This document shows positions 25,049-34,036 of a stretch of DNA of 64,000 nt, one piece after another. A program made the translations under genes and the position numbers. The notes under the pieces are model-generated. The model had not been told where the DNA came from and did not search any database. It saw only the letters and a list, made by a program, of their open reading frames with translations. Each line of letters starts with the position of its first letter. The first letter of the stretch is position 1. The stretch spans positions 62,001 through 126,000 of the forward strand of contig CAYJBY010000004.1 in the NCBI GenBank assembly GCA_964368645.1. The letters run 5' to 3'. Source of the DNA: JAEDHM01 sp964368645. GTDB taxonomy: Bacteria > Bacillota > Clostridia > Christensenellales > CAG-1252.

Positions 25049-25987
25049 ATGTATAACTTAGGCGTAGATATCGGCGGAATGAGCATCAAATGCGCTCTCG
25101 TTGATTTTGAAGGTAGAATTTTCGGCAGGATTTGTACGATACCCACAACGGTAAACGACGCGGATAAGGCGCTATGCGAGATAGCGGAGCTTTGCCGTGC
25201 CACCGCGGCGGATAACAACGTGGCTTTCTCGGAGGTTAAGGCGGTAGGTATCGGCGTTCCCGGCACTATAGACCGCGGAGTGGTTAGCTTCGCTTCTAAT
25301 CTGGGCTGGTACGATGTAGACGCCTGCGGTAAGCTGACTTCCCTGCTTAACGTGCCCGTTTACGGCGGCAACGACGCCAACTGCGCGGCTATTGCCGAGT
25401 GGAAATTCGGCGCGGGCAAGGGCTGTCACAATATGACTCTGATAACGCTTGGAACGGGAGTCGGTACCGGCTTTATAATAGACGACAGACTTTTAGTGGG
25501 CAACCGCGGAGCAGGCACCGAGGGCGGACATATTATAGTCAAAAGCGGCGGCAAGAAGTGCAACTGCGGTTTGAGCGGTTGCTGGGAAAGATACGCCGCC
25601 ACCACCGCGCTACTGGAGACAGTTACCGATGAGGTAGCCGCCAATCCTCAGGGAATGATTGCAAAAATCGCCGCTGAAAAGGGCGGCGTGGACGGCAAAA
25701 CCGTTTTTTACGCGGCAGACCTAGGCGACAGCCGAGCCAAGGAGCTTATCGACGCTTACGTCAACGACGTGGCGTTAGGCATTATCAATTTGGTTAATTT
25801 GCTCCGTCCCGAGATAATCGTTATCGGCGGAGGCATATCCAAGCAGGGCAGAATCGTCAATCCTCTTGAGGGGATAGTCAATGGTTTGGCATACGGCGGC
25901 GAGCTTAACCCCTACGTTAAGGTTAAGGCGGCGCAATTCGGCAACGACGCGGGGATTATCGGCGCGGCGGTGCTTACCACACTATAA
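25049..25987 (+). CDS. glcK: ROK-family glucokinase
   Basis: Phosphorylates glucose with ATP in the cytosol, feeding glycolysis and, through the phosphosugar mutase, glycogen. 312 residues. ATP-binding DIGGMSIKCALVD (7-19), the substrate-loop GGNDANCAAIAEW, LGTGVGTGFI, the ROK signature EGGHIIVKSGG and the zinc site C-N-C-GLSGCWE (CxCGxxGCxE). An AAGGAG site precedes the ATG. The stop overlaps the start of the next gene by one base (TAATG), so it is in an operon with the radical SAM genes. A different ROK sugar kinase is possible, but the zinc motif and length fit GlcK. Confidence 0.88.
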   Translation: MYNLGVDIGGMSIKCALVDFEGRIFGRICTIPTTVNDADKALCEIAELCRATAADNNVAFSEVKAVGIGVPGTIDRGVVSFASNLGWYDVDACGKLTSLLNVPVYGGNDANCAAIAEWKFGAGKGCHNMTLITLGTGVGTGFIIDDRLLVGNRGAGTEGGHIIVKSGGKKCNCGLSGCWERYAATTALLETVTDEVAANPQGMIAKIAAEKGGVDGKTVFYAADLGDSRAKELIDAYVNDVALGIINLVNLLRPEIIVIGGGISKQGRIVNPLEGIVNGLAYGGELNPYVKVKAAQFGNDAGIIGAAVLTTL

Positions 25988-27747
25988 TGAATTTTCATCA
26001 GCTATTATTGTCGGTTGACAAGCCTGCCAGATACACAGGCGGCGAATACAACAGTGCGGATTTGACGAAACAAGCGGACTGCCGTTTTTGTATTTGTATG
26101 CCCGACCTTTACGAGGTGGGTATGAGCAACCTGGGGCTTAAGCTCCTTTACCACCGTCTTAACGAGGAAAAGGACGTTATTTGCGAAAGGTGCTTTGCGC
26201 CTGCTGTGGATTTTGCGGAGACGATACGCCGCGAGAATATGCCCTTAATGAGCTTGGAGAGCAAGACTCCTCTTAAGGATTTCGATATAATCGGTTTTTC
26301 CATACAGTACGAGATGCTTTATTCCAACGTGCTGTACGTATTGGATTTGGCAGGGATTCCCTTTTACGCCAAGGACAGAGATGATTCCTATCCTCTTATA
26401 GTATCGGGCGGCCCTTCCGCGGTGAACCCCGAGCCTTACGCGGATTTTTGCGACCTCGTGCTAATCGGCGAGGGCGAGGAAAATCTGCCTGCGTTAGTTG
26501 CCTTGTATAACGAGCGGAAACGCAACGGCACCTACGTCAAGTCCGAATTCGTCAAGGACGCGCAGGAGATAGAGGGCGTTTACGCGCCTGCCTACAACAC
26601 TCCCGAAAACCGCAGAACGGTACGGAAAGCCGTAGTTAAGGATTTCGAGCATTGTTATTATCCCACCGCCCAGCTTTTACCCACTATAGAGATAGTGCAC
26701 GACAGGGCGATGGTAGAGCTATACCGCGGCTGTGCCAACGGCTGTAGGTTTTGTCAAGCCGGTTTTTATTACCGTCCCTTACGTTACCGCAGTGCGGATA
26801 AGGTCAAGGAGCTTTGCGGCGAGTTAATTAAGCGCACGGGCTACGACGAAATATCCCTAGGCTCTCTAAGCACGGGAGATTACCCCTATCTTGAGGGACT
26901 TCTTACGGATTTGCTTCCCGTGGTTAAAGCCAAGCACGTTAATTTGGCGTTGCCGTCCTTAAGGCTCAATTCCTTCAAGGGCGAATTTGCCGAGGCATCC
27001 CGAAAAAGCTCGCTGACCTTTGCGCCCGAGGCAGGCACTCAAAGACTTCGCAACGTAATCAACAAGAACATTTCCGAAGAGGATATCGACAGCGCGATGA
27101 CCGAGGCTTTTTCCCAAGGGTACAAAAGCGTTAAGCTGTATTTTATGATGGGCTTACCCACCGAAACGGACGAGGACTTAGAAGCCATAGCGGACGTGGT
27201 TCGCCGTGTGAAAAGCATTTTCGGCAGAGTGGCTAAGGGCTACCTTACGGTTAGCGTAAGCTGTGCCGTATTCGTACCCAAGCCGATAACCCCCTTCCAG
27301 TGGGAAGCGCAGATTACAATGGAAGAGATGAACAGAAAGCAGACTCTTTTAAGAGAGAAGCTTCGCATCAAGAACGTGACCTTCCACTACCACGACAGCA
27401 CCACCAGTTTTTTGGAGGGCGTGTTCGCAAGAGGCGACAGGGAACTGGCTAAGGTCATAGTGAAAGCCTACGAAATGGGTGCGAAATTCGATAGCTGGAC
27501 AGAGTATTTTGACTTTGATTTGTGGATGAAAGCTTTTGCGGAGTGCGGTGTTGATCCCAACTCCTACGTTCGCGAAAGAGGTGAGGACGAGGTTCTGCCT
27601 TGGTCGTTTATCGACTGCGGCGTAACGGAAAAGTTTTTACTTAAGGAGAGGGCAAAGTCCAAACTTGCGGAGTGTACGCCCTCCTGCTTAGGCGGTTGTG
27701 TCGGTTGCGGTGCGGCTTCCTATTGCAAGTGTAACGAGGTGGAATGA
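25987..27747 (+). CDS. B12-binding-like radical SAM protein (TIGR03960 family)
   Basis: 586 residues. An N-terminal B12-binding-like Rossmann domain (about 1-190) precedes a radical SAM domain whose cluster motif is CANGCRFC (Cys249, Cys253, Cys256). The C-terminus is Cys-rich (CTPSCLGGCVGCGAASYC), perhaps a second iron-sulfur site. The combination and the next gene mark the TIGR03960/TIGR03936 pair, found just upstream of RNase G in many Clostridia; in some relatives they are one fused protein. Substrate unknown. The gene is translationally coupled to glcK. Confidence 0.88.
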   Translation: MNFHQLLLSVDKPARYTGGEYNSADLTKQADCRFCICMPDLYEVGMSNLGLKLLYHRLNEEKDVICERCFAPAVDFAETIRRENMPLMSLESKTPLKDFDIIGFSIQYEMLYSNVLYVLDLAGIPFYAKDRDDSYPLIVSGGPSAVNPEPYADFCDLVLIGEGEENLPALVALYNERKRNGTYVKSEFVKDAQEIEGVYAPAYNTPENRRTVRKAVVKDFEHCYYPTAQLLPTIEIVHDRAMVELYRGCANGCRFCQAGFYYRPLRYRSADKVKELCGELIKRTGYDEISLGSLSTGDYPYLEGLLTDLLPVVKAKHVNLALPSLRLNSFKGEFAEASRKSSLTFAPEAGTQRLRNVINKNISEEDIDSAMTEAFSQGYKSVKLYFMMGLPTETDEDLEAIADVVRRVKSIFGRVAKGYLTVSVSCAVFVPKPITPFQWEAQITMEEMNRKQTLLREKLRIKNVTFHYHDSTTSFLEGVFARGDRELAKVIVKAYEMGAKFDSWTEYFDFDLWMKAFAECGVDPNSYVRERGEDEVLPWSFIDCGVTEKFLLKERAKSKLAECTPSCLGGCVGCGAASYCKCNEVE

Positions 27748-27748
27748 T

Positions 27749-28420
27749 ATGGTAACGCTTAAGTTTTGCAAAAAGGACGGATACGCCTATCTTTCACATA
27801 TAGATTTACTTCGTCATATCGTTCGCATATTCAGGCGTACGGATATAGACGTGGAATATTCGCAGGGCTTTAATCCTCATATGAGCCTTAACTTTTCGGT
27901 GCCCTTACCCTTGGGTATGTTCAGTACCGCGGAGTACGTTACCGTGCATACCGAGGCAAAAGCGGAAGATGTTTTGACAGCCTACAACGCGGCGGCACCC
28001 GAGGGCTTGCAGGCTACCGCTGCGTGGGAGACCACCCTCAATCCCAATCTGGCAGGCAAGGTGTGCTGTGCCGATTACAGCATAACGGCTAACGGGGCGA
28101 TGAGCTTCAAAAAGGACATAGAGGGTATAATCAACGAGCAAAGCTACGTTTTGCCCTATCCCACCAGAAGGGCACCCGATGTTATGCGCGACGTGGTGGG
28201 CGACATCTTCGGACTTAAGGTTTTCGATAACAATCTCAACGTGTGCGTTTCCACAGGAGAGCGCACTTTAAGAGCGGACATACTGGGCAGGTCGCTGGCA
28301 AACCGTTTCGGTTTTGAAACGGACGGCACGGTGTGGCGTTACGGACAGTACGTGCGTCTTAACGGGGTAATATGCTCTGTTGACGAATATCTGGCAGGAT
28401 TAAAACCGACTGAGGCTTAG
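27749..28420 (+). CDS. TIGR03936 / DUF2344 radical SAM-linked protein
   Basis: 223 residues beginning MVTLKFCKKDGYAYLSHIDL, the typical start of this family; the RRTDIDVEYSQGFNPHMSLNFS block is its best-conserved segment. It lacks its own iron-sulfur motif and works with the preceding radical SAM gene. The ATG at 27749 lies one base after that gene's stop and has GAGGTGG 7 bases upstream; longer frames would overlap the previous gene. Function unknown, perhaps tRNA- or cofactor-related. Confidence 0.86.
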   Translation: MVTLKFCKKDGYAYLSHIDLLRHIVRIFRRTDIDVEYSQGFNPHMSLNFSVPLPLGMFSTAEYVTVHTEAKAEDVLTAYNAAAPEGLQATAAWETTLNPNLAGKVCCADYSITANGAMSFKKDIEGIINEQSYVLPYPTRRAPDVMRDVVGDIFGLKVFDNNLNVCVSTGERTLRADILGRSLANRFGFETDGTVWRYGQYVRLNGVICSVDEYLAGLKPTEA

Positions 28421-28435
28421 GCGCGGCGGTTTTTT
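28402..28435 (+). terminator. probable terminator after the TIGR03936 gene
   Basis: AAAACCG / CGGTTTTTT stem overlapping the stop codon, with an imperfect GC-rich interior and a T-rich tail. Confidence 0.5.
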
Positions 28436-28543
28436 CTTTTGTTTTCGCGTCGGTGCGGCGCAAGCCCTTTGTATCCCGATATGGAGTCGGGCAAGGCGTA
28501 TTATTATTGAGTACAAAATTATTTACATAGAGAAGGACATCTT

Positions 28544-29926
28544 ATGAAAACGCTTTATATCGAGGACAACGAATACGCTACGAGGGTAGCATATCTAATC
28601 GACAATGAGCTGTGGGCGTACGATACCGAATGTAAGGGTTTCAAAACCCACATTCTTAACACGATTTATAAATGTAAGGTCGTGCGCAAAATCCCCAGCT
28701 TATCTGCCGCCTTTGTGGATTTGGGACAAGGCATAACGGGCTACCTTTCCCTCAACAAACAAAACATTGACGACGTTAAGGACGGTGATTACTGCTTGTG
28801 TCAGGTCAAACGCGAGTGCTTCGGTGAGAAGGACTTGATGGTGGATATGCAGATTACCATACCGGGGCGTTATATGGTCTATATGCCCAACGGCAACGGT
28901 ACGGTGAACGTGAGTAACCGTGCGGAGGGCGAGTCGGTAGCGATAATAACCGAGAATCTGAAAAAGAAGGTTCAGCCCAACGAGAGTTTTATTTTAAGAA
29001 CCGCCGTTACCAACGCAAGCATAGAACAGATTGATTACGAGCTTTGCATATTAAGAGGGATTTGGGACAAAACCCTTAAAGCGTATCGGGATTTAGGCAA
29101 TAAAAGCGGCGCGGTATTCGAGGAGCCTGAGCTTTTGGTGCGGTTAGAGCGTGATTACATACCCGAGGCGGACAATATCGTAACGGACAATGCGGAGCTT
29201 TATCGCCGCTATAAGGAAAAATCCGATTTTTACGACAGTACGAAAGTATCCTTAATCGCTAATTACGGCATTACGGAGAATGTAATCCGCGAGGGCATAG
29301 ATTCCAAGGTTATTTTACCCAGCGGCGGCTCGTTGATTATCGAGTACACCGAAGCGTTGACTATAATCGACGTCAACTCAGGCAGTTTCGTGGGCAATAT
29401 GCCCTCGGAGGACGCCGCGCTGAAAATCAATTTGGACGCGGCGAAGCAAATAAGCCGTCAGCTGATGCTTCGCAATATCTCAGGGATAGTGGTTATAGAT
29501 TTTATAGATATGCGTTCGGAACAGCACAAGAAAAAACTTGTGAATGCGTTGGAGGAATACAGCAGACACGACAAGGCGAAGGTAACGGTTGTGGATATTA
29601 CCAAGCTGGGATTGGTGGAGCTGACAAGGCGCAGAACGGACGCACGTCTCGAGAACCTTTTAATGCGGCCCTGCGGAATATGTCACGGCACGGGCAAGCG
29701 GTTCAGCGAACAGTTAATCAGCTTTAAGCTGTTGGATAACCTGCGTAAGCTCTCCTTAGGCACCGTAGCGGCGCAAAAGCTGTTGGTTAGGGCTAGCTCG
29801 GAGTTGTACGATTATATCAATCAGCGTCCCAATTATTCGGCGATGCTGCAAAGACTTTTCAGAAACGTGGAAATCACCTTTGTCAAGGATCGCGCGGTAG
29901 ATGAATTTGTAATCGAATACAGATAA
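28544..29926 (+). CDS. rng: ribonuclease E/G family endoribonuclease
   Basis: 460-residue RNase G-like enzyme that cleaves single-stranded RNA 5' ends in rRNA and mRNA processing. N-terminal S1 domain (about 35-120, with SAAFVDLGQGITGYLSL), catalytic DNase I-like domain with metal-binding IIDVNSGSF and VVIDFIDM, then the zinc-link CGICHGTGK. There is no long C-terminal scaffold, so it is G-type. An AGAAGGA site precedes the ATG. In many Clostridia rplU-rpmA follow; here they do not. Confidence 0.92.
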   Translation: MKTLYIEDNEYATRVAYLIDNELWAYDTECKGFKTHILNTIYKCKVVRKIPSLSAAFVDLGQGITGYLSLNKQNIDDVKDGDYCLCQVKRECFGEKDLMVDMQITIPGRYMVYMPNGNGTVNVSNRAEGESVAIITENLKKKVQPNESFILRTAVTNASIEQIDYELCILRGIWDKTLKAYRDLGNKSGAVFEEPELLVRLERDYIPEADNIVTDNAELYRRYKEKSDFYDSTKVSLIANYGITENVIREGIDSKVILPSGGSLIIEYTEALTIIDVNSGSFVGNMPSEDAALKINLDAAKQISRQLMLRNISGIVVIDFIDMRSEQHKKKLVNALEEYSRHDKAKVTVVDITKLGLVELTRRRTDARLENLLMRPCGICHGTGKRFSEQLISFKLLDNLRKLSLGTVAAQKLLVRASSELYDYINQRPNYSAMLQRLFRNVEITFVKDRAVDEFVIEYR

Positions 29927-29982
29927 TAACCGATAATAAGGTTATTCATAACGTCTGCGCCAAAAGGCGGCGGACATTGACA

Positions 29983-30030
29983 AAAAAGACCGACTGTGCT
30001 TGTAGGGTTTGCGACAGAGCGGTCTTTTTT
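29983..30030. terminator. bidirectional terminator between rng and a convergent gene
   Basis: Stem AAAAAGACCG / CGGTCTTTTT with an inner CTGT / ACAG pair; A/T tracts on both sides. Confidence 0.85.
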
Positions 30031-30096
30031 ATAGGTGAGGGCAAGCGCACGGCTCCTATAGAGGAAAAACGGCGCGTTGCCTTATCGGACGAAAGT

Positions 30097-30693
30097 TTAG
30101 AGGAATCTGCGCATCTCGTTAATGCTTTTTGTAAGCTCCGCCTCCAACGCTCTTGCCATTTTGTACAGCTCGTCGGTTATTTCGGGCTTTTTGTTGAGAT
30201 TCTTCGCGATGACGTCCAGTCCCATATTGCCTCCCTTTATCATCATATTGGCGATTTTGCCGTCGGTAACGCCGCCTACCAAATTGAGCTTGACCGCGCC
30301 CTTCTGCATTGCCTGCTTCATACTTCCGTAAAAGTTGGATTCGATGCCGTTTTTACGCATATATTCGGAGCATTTGTTGTGCATTTCCGAATAAACACGC
30401 AATTCCTTTTTAAGATACTCCTTAAAATCCGCGCCGCTTATCTCGTTAAGCACCTCGTCGGTGGACTGAATCGCGGTCAAAAGAGTTTTGTCAATATCGT
30501 GGAGCACGGTTTCCTCGTCCTTTCTGGAAATACAGCCGCAAACCTCGCCGCAACCGCAGTTGTCCGCCCGTGCGTTTTCCTCGCAAAGGCAGTCTTCTCC
30601 GCAACCGCAGCCCTTAGGCTCGCCGAAGTCGTTGCCGTTGGCATCTCTAATGTCGTGTAGCTTGTTATTTACGTTATAATCGTTTTCACTCAT
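30097..30693 (-). CDS. Cys-rich N-terminus plus helical domain, unknown function
   Basis: 198 residues, no signal or membrane segment. Residues 28-56 are packed with Cys and Gly (CGCGEDCLC, then CGCGEVCGC), nine cysteines that could bind metal. Residues 60-198 are predicted alpha-helical with long amphipathic stretches (HDIDKTLLTAIQSTDEVLNEI, EITDELYKMARALEAELTKSI), like four-helix-bundle stress or spore proteins. I do not recognise the family. A strong AAGGAGG site precedes the ATG. It is divergent from yabP, so a sporulation link is possible but unproven. Confidence 0.7.
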   Translation of the reverse strand: MSENDYNVNNKLHDIRDANGNDFGEPKGCGCGEDCLCEENARADNCGCGEVCGCISRKDEETVLHDIDKTLLTAIQSTDEVLNEISGADFKEYLKKELRVYSEMHNKCSEYMRKNGIESNFYGSMKQAMQKGAVKLNLVGGVTDGKIANMMIKGGNMGLDVIAKNLNKKPEITDELYKMARALEAELTKSINEMRRFL

Positions 30694-30779
30694 AATACGC
30701 CTCCTTGTTTATAAATTTATTATGGAAAGAAACGGGAATGATTATACATAGAATCCGCGGCAGGAGCATAGTATAGGGT

Positions 30780-31043
30780 ATGGTTGAAGAAAAGAAAAGG
30801 GCGCATACGCTGACGATAGACGGCAAAATCAAGATAACCGGAGTGGAAAACGTGTTGACAATGTCCGAGAAGGAAGTGGAAATTCTGTTGTCGGACGGCG
30901 TTTTGACCTTAAACGGAGACGGCTTTTCACCTCTGCACCTTAACGTGGAGGAGGGAGTGCTGATACTTGCGGGGAATCCTGCGAATCTACGGTATTCAGG
31001 CGGCAGAGGTAAGGAAAGCCTCTGGAAAAAATTGCTGAAATGA
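30780..31043 (+). CDS. yabP: sporulation protein YabP
   Basis: 87-residue homologue of YabP, needed for spore formation in Bacillus subtilis. The pattern H-x-L-x-x-x-x-x-x-x-I-TGVENVLTMSEKEVEILLSDG, then LTLNGDGFSPLHLNVEEGVLIL and LRYS, matches the family throughout. An AGGAG lies 13 bases before the ATG, slightly far. It overlaps yabQ by 4 bases. Expression in the mother cell is expected from the family; I see no convincing sigma-E site. Confidence 0.85.
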   Translation: MVEEKKRAHTLTIDGKIKITGVENVLTMSEKEVEILLSDGVLTLNGDGFSPLHLNVEEGVLILAGNPANLRYSGGRGKESLWKKLLK

Positions 31044-31399
31044 CGGATATCGTTGGTACGGTAACTCAACCTGTGACCTTTCTTGCCTGCTTAGGGGCAG
31101 GAGTCGCCGCCGCGCTGATATACTGTTTTTGTTATTTAGTCCGATACTTTGCCAAAAACCGTAAGGCGGTGGAGTTGGCAACCGATTTGTTCTTTATGCT
31201 TTCGGCGGCAACGCTGTACTTAACCGCGTTGTTCTTTTCGGGGTTCGGGGAGATAAGATTATATACGATATTAGGCTTTCTAATCGGCTTTTTTCTCCTG
31301 TACTTCCTGTTGCGTCCGCTTAAAAAAACCGCGCCGCTTTTGTACGCACGGCTTCAGAAACTGAAAAAACTTCCCGTTTTGCGGAAAATTTTCAAGTAG
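31040..31399 (+). CDS. yabQ: spore cortex protein YabQ-like
   Basis: 119-residue membrane protein with three hydrophobic helices (about 8-34, 44-64, 68-90) and a basic tail. In B. subtilis YabQ localises to the forespore membrane and is needed for cortex synthesis. The assignment rests on topology, size and the ATGA overlap with yabP, the standard gene order. Sequence itself is poorly conserved in this family. Confidence 0.75.
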   Translation: MTDIVGTVTQPVTFLACLGAGVAAALIYCFCYLVRYFAKNRKAVELATDLFFMLSAATLYLTALFFSGFGEIRLYTILGFLIGFFLLYFLLRPLKKTAPLLYARLQKLKKLPVLRKIFK

Positions 31400-31449
31400 C
31401 TTCACGCAGTTTTAATCATTTATTCGGATTTTTATGATATACTGTTGCT

Positions 31450-33015
31450 ATGCGGAAAATGGCAATGGTTACGTTATGCGCGGTTCTTGCGCTGGTCATA
31501 GTTCTTTCGGGCTGTACGCCCGAGCCTGTCGTCGAGAAGTTCGTCGAGAGATTTACCGTTGCGGCAGGAAGAGATGCGATAAAGCAGACCGCAGACGCTA
31601 CGCTCCCCACCCAAGCCGAGGAGATAATAATACCGAGCGGATATTATCCCGTGGAGATACTAAGCGGCGGCATTATCAAGATTTCCGACGTAGCGGAGGA
31701 AGGCGGCAACGTGGGCTTATGCTCCTCAAACGGTGCGGTTCTCGTGCCTGCGGAGTATGCGGCAATAGTTCAAAGCGGTCCCTTCTTTATGGCTTATCAG
31801 ACGGGCGATAACGGCAGAACCTACTTTTTCTTTTATCGGAACGGTAGTTCTATCCCCATTACGATTGACGACGAGGAAGTGGTAATGTACGCCTTGAGCG
31901 ACAAGTTCTTCGTGGTGAAAAACACCGTTGACAGTCAGGTTTTCGACAAGGACGGCAAGGCGTATTTTGCTACGATGCTATCCGCTTCCACCGATTATAC
32001 GGTAGGGGATAATTATATAATCGCCTGTAACTCAAAGACTAACCTTAACTCCATTTACGACACCTCGGACGGCTATGCTCGGCATATTAAGAGCTATTTC
32101 GGGGATTACGAGCGCAACCTTTACTACAATTTGATTTATCAGGGCGGCGGCAAATTCTTGGCAATAGCCAATTATATAGCAGGCACCTCCAATTATTCCT
32201 ATCGCGTCAGCACCGAAAAGGGCGACGTTTGCTACGGTCAAAGACTGTATTCCTACAACGCCGAAACAGACGAAAGCGCGGATATTAATGCGGATTTTCA
32301 TATCCTTTCCATAACTAACCGTTACTCGCAGGGCTTGACCTACGAGGAAAAGGCGGCTTTTTCCCTACAAGACGGCTACAATAGCGTTTGGGTTGCGGAA
32401 ACCGACGAGGACAAATATTTGTCCGCCAGCGTAGCCTACGTTATGAATTCGGACTGCATACTTACCGTGCGTTTTCAGGAGAGCCTGTCGGCGGAGTTAC
32501 TGACCTACAAGGGCGGCTTGGGCTTCAGCGGCAACGCGCTGGCTGATTATTCCGCAGGTCTATTCGGCTTAGACGGCAAGGCTGTTTGGTCGGTGCAAGG
32601 CTCGTATCAGTATCAGAATTACAACAACGGCTATTTGGTGGCAGGCAGGGTACAGGACGGCGTAACGCGCTACGGTGCCTTCGATTCCGACGGCAACGTG
32701 GCAATTCCCTTTGATTACGAGTTCCTTTCCTCCTTTGCGGAGGGGTATGCCGTGGGCAAAACCGCCGAAAATTGGGTAATCGTAGATAAGGACGGCAATA
32801 CCGTGGTTATAGACGGCTTTGAGGGCAAACTCACCGCACTTTTTGCCTATACCTATTCCTTCACCGCAGGCGGCAAGGTGGGCGTTAGAAGTTACGCAGG
32901 AGAGGAGTTAATCGGCGCGGAATACGCTGCCGTAATCAATTACGGCTATTCCGACGGCGTTGTATATTATATTTTGTCCGACGGCGCGGCGTATCATTTG
33001 TTTGCGCTAAAATAA
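31450..33015 (+). CDS. lipoprotein with WG-type repeats
   Basis: 521 residues. Signal with lipobox LSGC (Cys22), so it is anchored outside the membrane. The body is beta-rich; the C-terminal third has WG/KWG-like units (GAFDSDGNVAIPFDYEFLSS, WVIVDKDGNTVV, VGVRSYAGEELIGAEYAAVI). No enzyme motif is seen. No Shine-Dalgarno precedes the ATG; a TATACT at 31438-31443 suggests transcription may start at the ATG itself (leaderless). An internal ATG at 31459 is an alternative start. No terminator specific to it was found, only the minus-strand one at 33081. Confidence 0.75.
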   Translation: MRKMAMVTLCAVLALVIVLSGCTPEPVVEKFVERFTVAAGRDAIKQTADATLPTQAEEIIIPSGYYPVEILSGGIIKISDVAEEGGNVGLCSSNGAVLVPAEYAAIVQSGPFFMAYQTGDNGRTYFFFYRNGSSIPITIDDEEVVMYALSDKFFVVKNTVDSQVFDKDGKAYFATMLSASTDYTVGDNYIIACNSKTNLNSIYDTSDGYARHIKSYFGDYERNLYYNLIYQGGGKFLAIANYIAGTSNYSYRVSTEKGDVCYGQRLYSYNAETDESADINADFHILSITNRYSQGLTYEEKAAFSLQDGYNSVWVAETDEDKYLSASVAYVMNSDCILTVRFQESLSAELLTYKGGLGFSGNALADYSAGLFGLDGKAVWSVQGSYQYQNYNNGYLVAGRVQDGVTRYGAFDSDGNVAIPFDYEFLSSFAEGYAVGKTAENWVIVDKDGNTVVIDGFEGKLTALFAYTYSFTAGGKVGVRSYAGEELIGAEYAAVINYGYSDGVVYYILSDGAAYHLFALK

Positions 33016-33080
33016 AGGTTCGGATAACCTCAATTCCGAAAAATTAAACAGTTTCTATCGTATCGCATTTATTACGCTAA

Positions 33081-33104
33081 AAAAAGGGACGGATAATCCG
33101 TCCC
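33081..33104 (-). terminator. terminator of the seven-gene leftward unit
   Basis: Stem GGGACGGA / TCCGTCCC, loop TAA; on the minus strand followed by seven Ts, 30 bases past the PfkB gene stop. The same stem sequence recurs at 43931. Confidence 0.88.
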
Positions 33105-33133
33105 CTGTAAAAAAGCGTATTTTTTATTTCCGA

Positions 33134-34027
33134 TTATTTTAAGTCCGCGTAAAATTCGTTGATATAGTTTTCAATATCCGAGCGGTTGGCTTTAAGCGGT
33201 CCGGGGGTTTCCATTTTGAAACTGACGGTTGCCGTGGCGTACAAAAGAGCTTCCTTTATGCTCTTGTTCTTTCTTTCGTTGATATATGCGGCAAAGGTGG
33301 TGTCGCCTCTGCCTGTTCTTCCGCTAAGATTCCGCGCTCTTATGGGGCAGGCGTAGATTTCGCCGCCGTCATAGGCAATTACTTCTGTGTTATGGGTAAT
33401 AAGAATTTCCTTGGCACCCCAACCGTACAGAACCTTAATCGCCTGATAACGGTCCTCTAAGCCCGTAAGGATTTCCGCCTCGGCGGCGTCGGTTTTCAAA
33501 TAGCGGATATAGGGCAGGATTTCCTTTTTCGATTGCCAGTCCTCAAAATACATATCGCCGTTGTCGGCCTTGTGACGGAGCATTGCCTGAACGTCCACCG
33601 CCACGTTACCGAGCTTTGCGGTTTCCTTAATCATCTCATCGCTGAAATCACCGTAAATCAGTCCTGCCAAGTGGTAAAGGTCGGTTTTGACGTCGGTGGG
33701 AATTTCGCTGACGGAAAAAGGTTCAGCTTGGGAAATGCATTTGCAGATACGTCTTTCCTTATCCGCGGTAAGGTAGTGGTTGGAGATAGAGGTGGAGTGC
33801 TCTGAGATAATCGTCAAAACGTCTTCCTTAGGTATGGTGAACGCGTTGACTCTTTGCAAATCCTCGGCAGCCAGCTTATGCACTGCAAGAACGGAATGGC
33901 CGAGAGCGAAAGCGGACGCAGAGGAGTATATCACCGCGCCGCCCTCCGTATGTACGGAGTTGCCGAGATGGTCGGTATTGGTATCCATAGAGATATGACC
34001 GATTATTATACTGTCGTAGTTTTTCAT
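33134..34027 (-). CDS. PfkB-family carbohydrate kinase
   Basis: 297-residue ribokinase-fold kinase. The N-terminal glycine pair is in EGGAVIYSSASAFALG; the catalytic signature is TGRGDTTFAAY, where Asp is the base, with Arg in place of the usual Ala of GAGD, as seen in some divergent PfkB groups. The substrate (sugar or nucleoside) cannot be inferred. An AAGGAGT site precedes the ATG. It is the last gene of the leftward unit, 9 bases after the metallo-beta-lactamase gene. Confidence 0.86.
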   Translation of the reverse strand: MKNYDSIIIGHISMDTNTDHLGNSVHTEGGAVIYSSASAFALGHSVLAVHKLAAEDLQRVNAFTIPKEDVLTIISEHSTSISNHYLTADKERRICKCISQAEPFSVSEIPTDVKTDLYHLAGLIYGDFSDEMIKETAKLGNVAVDVQAMLRHKADNGDMYFEDWQSKKEILPYIRYLKTDAAEAEILTGLEDRYQAIKVLYGWGAKEILITHNTEVIAYDGGEIYACPIRARNLSGRTGRGDTTFAAYINERKNKSIKEALLYATATVSFKMETPGPLKANRSDIENYINEFYADLK

Positions 34028-34036
34028 ATAAACTCC

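Noticed and set aside
29977..30660. 227-residue plus-strand frame opposite the Cys-rich gene
   Set aside because: The minus-strand gene has AAGGAGG and a sensible product; this frame begins inside a terminator.
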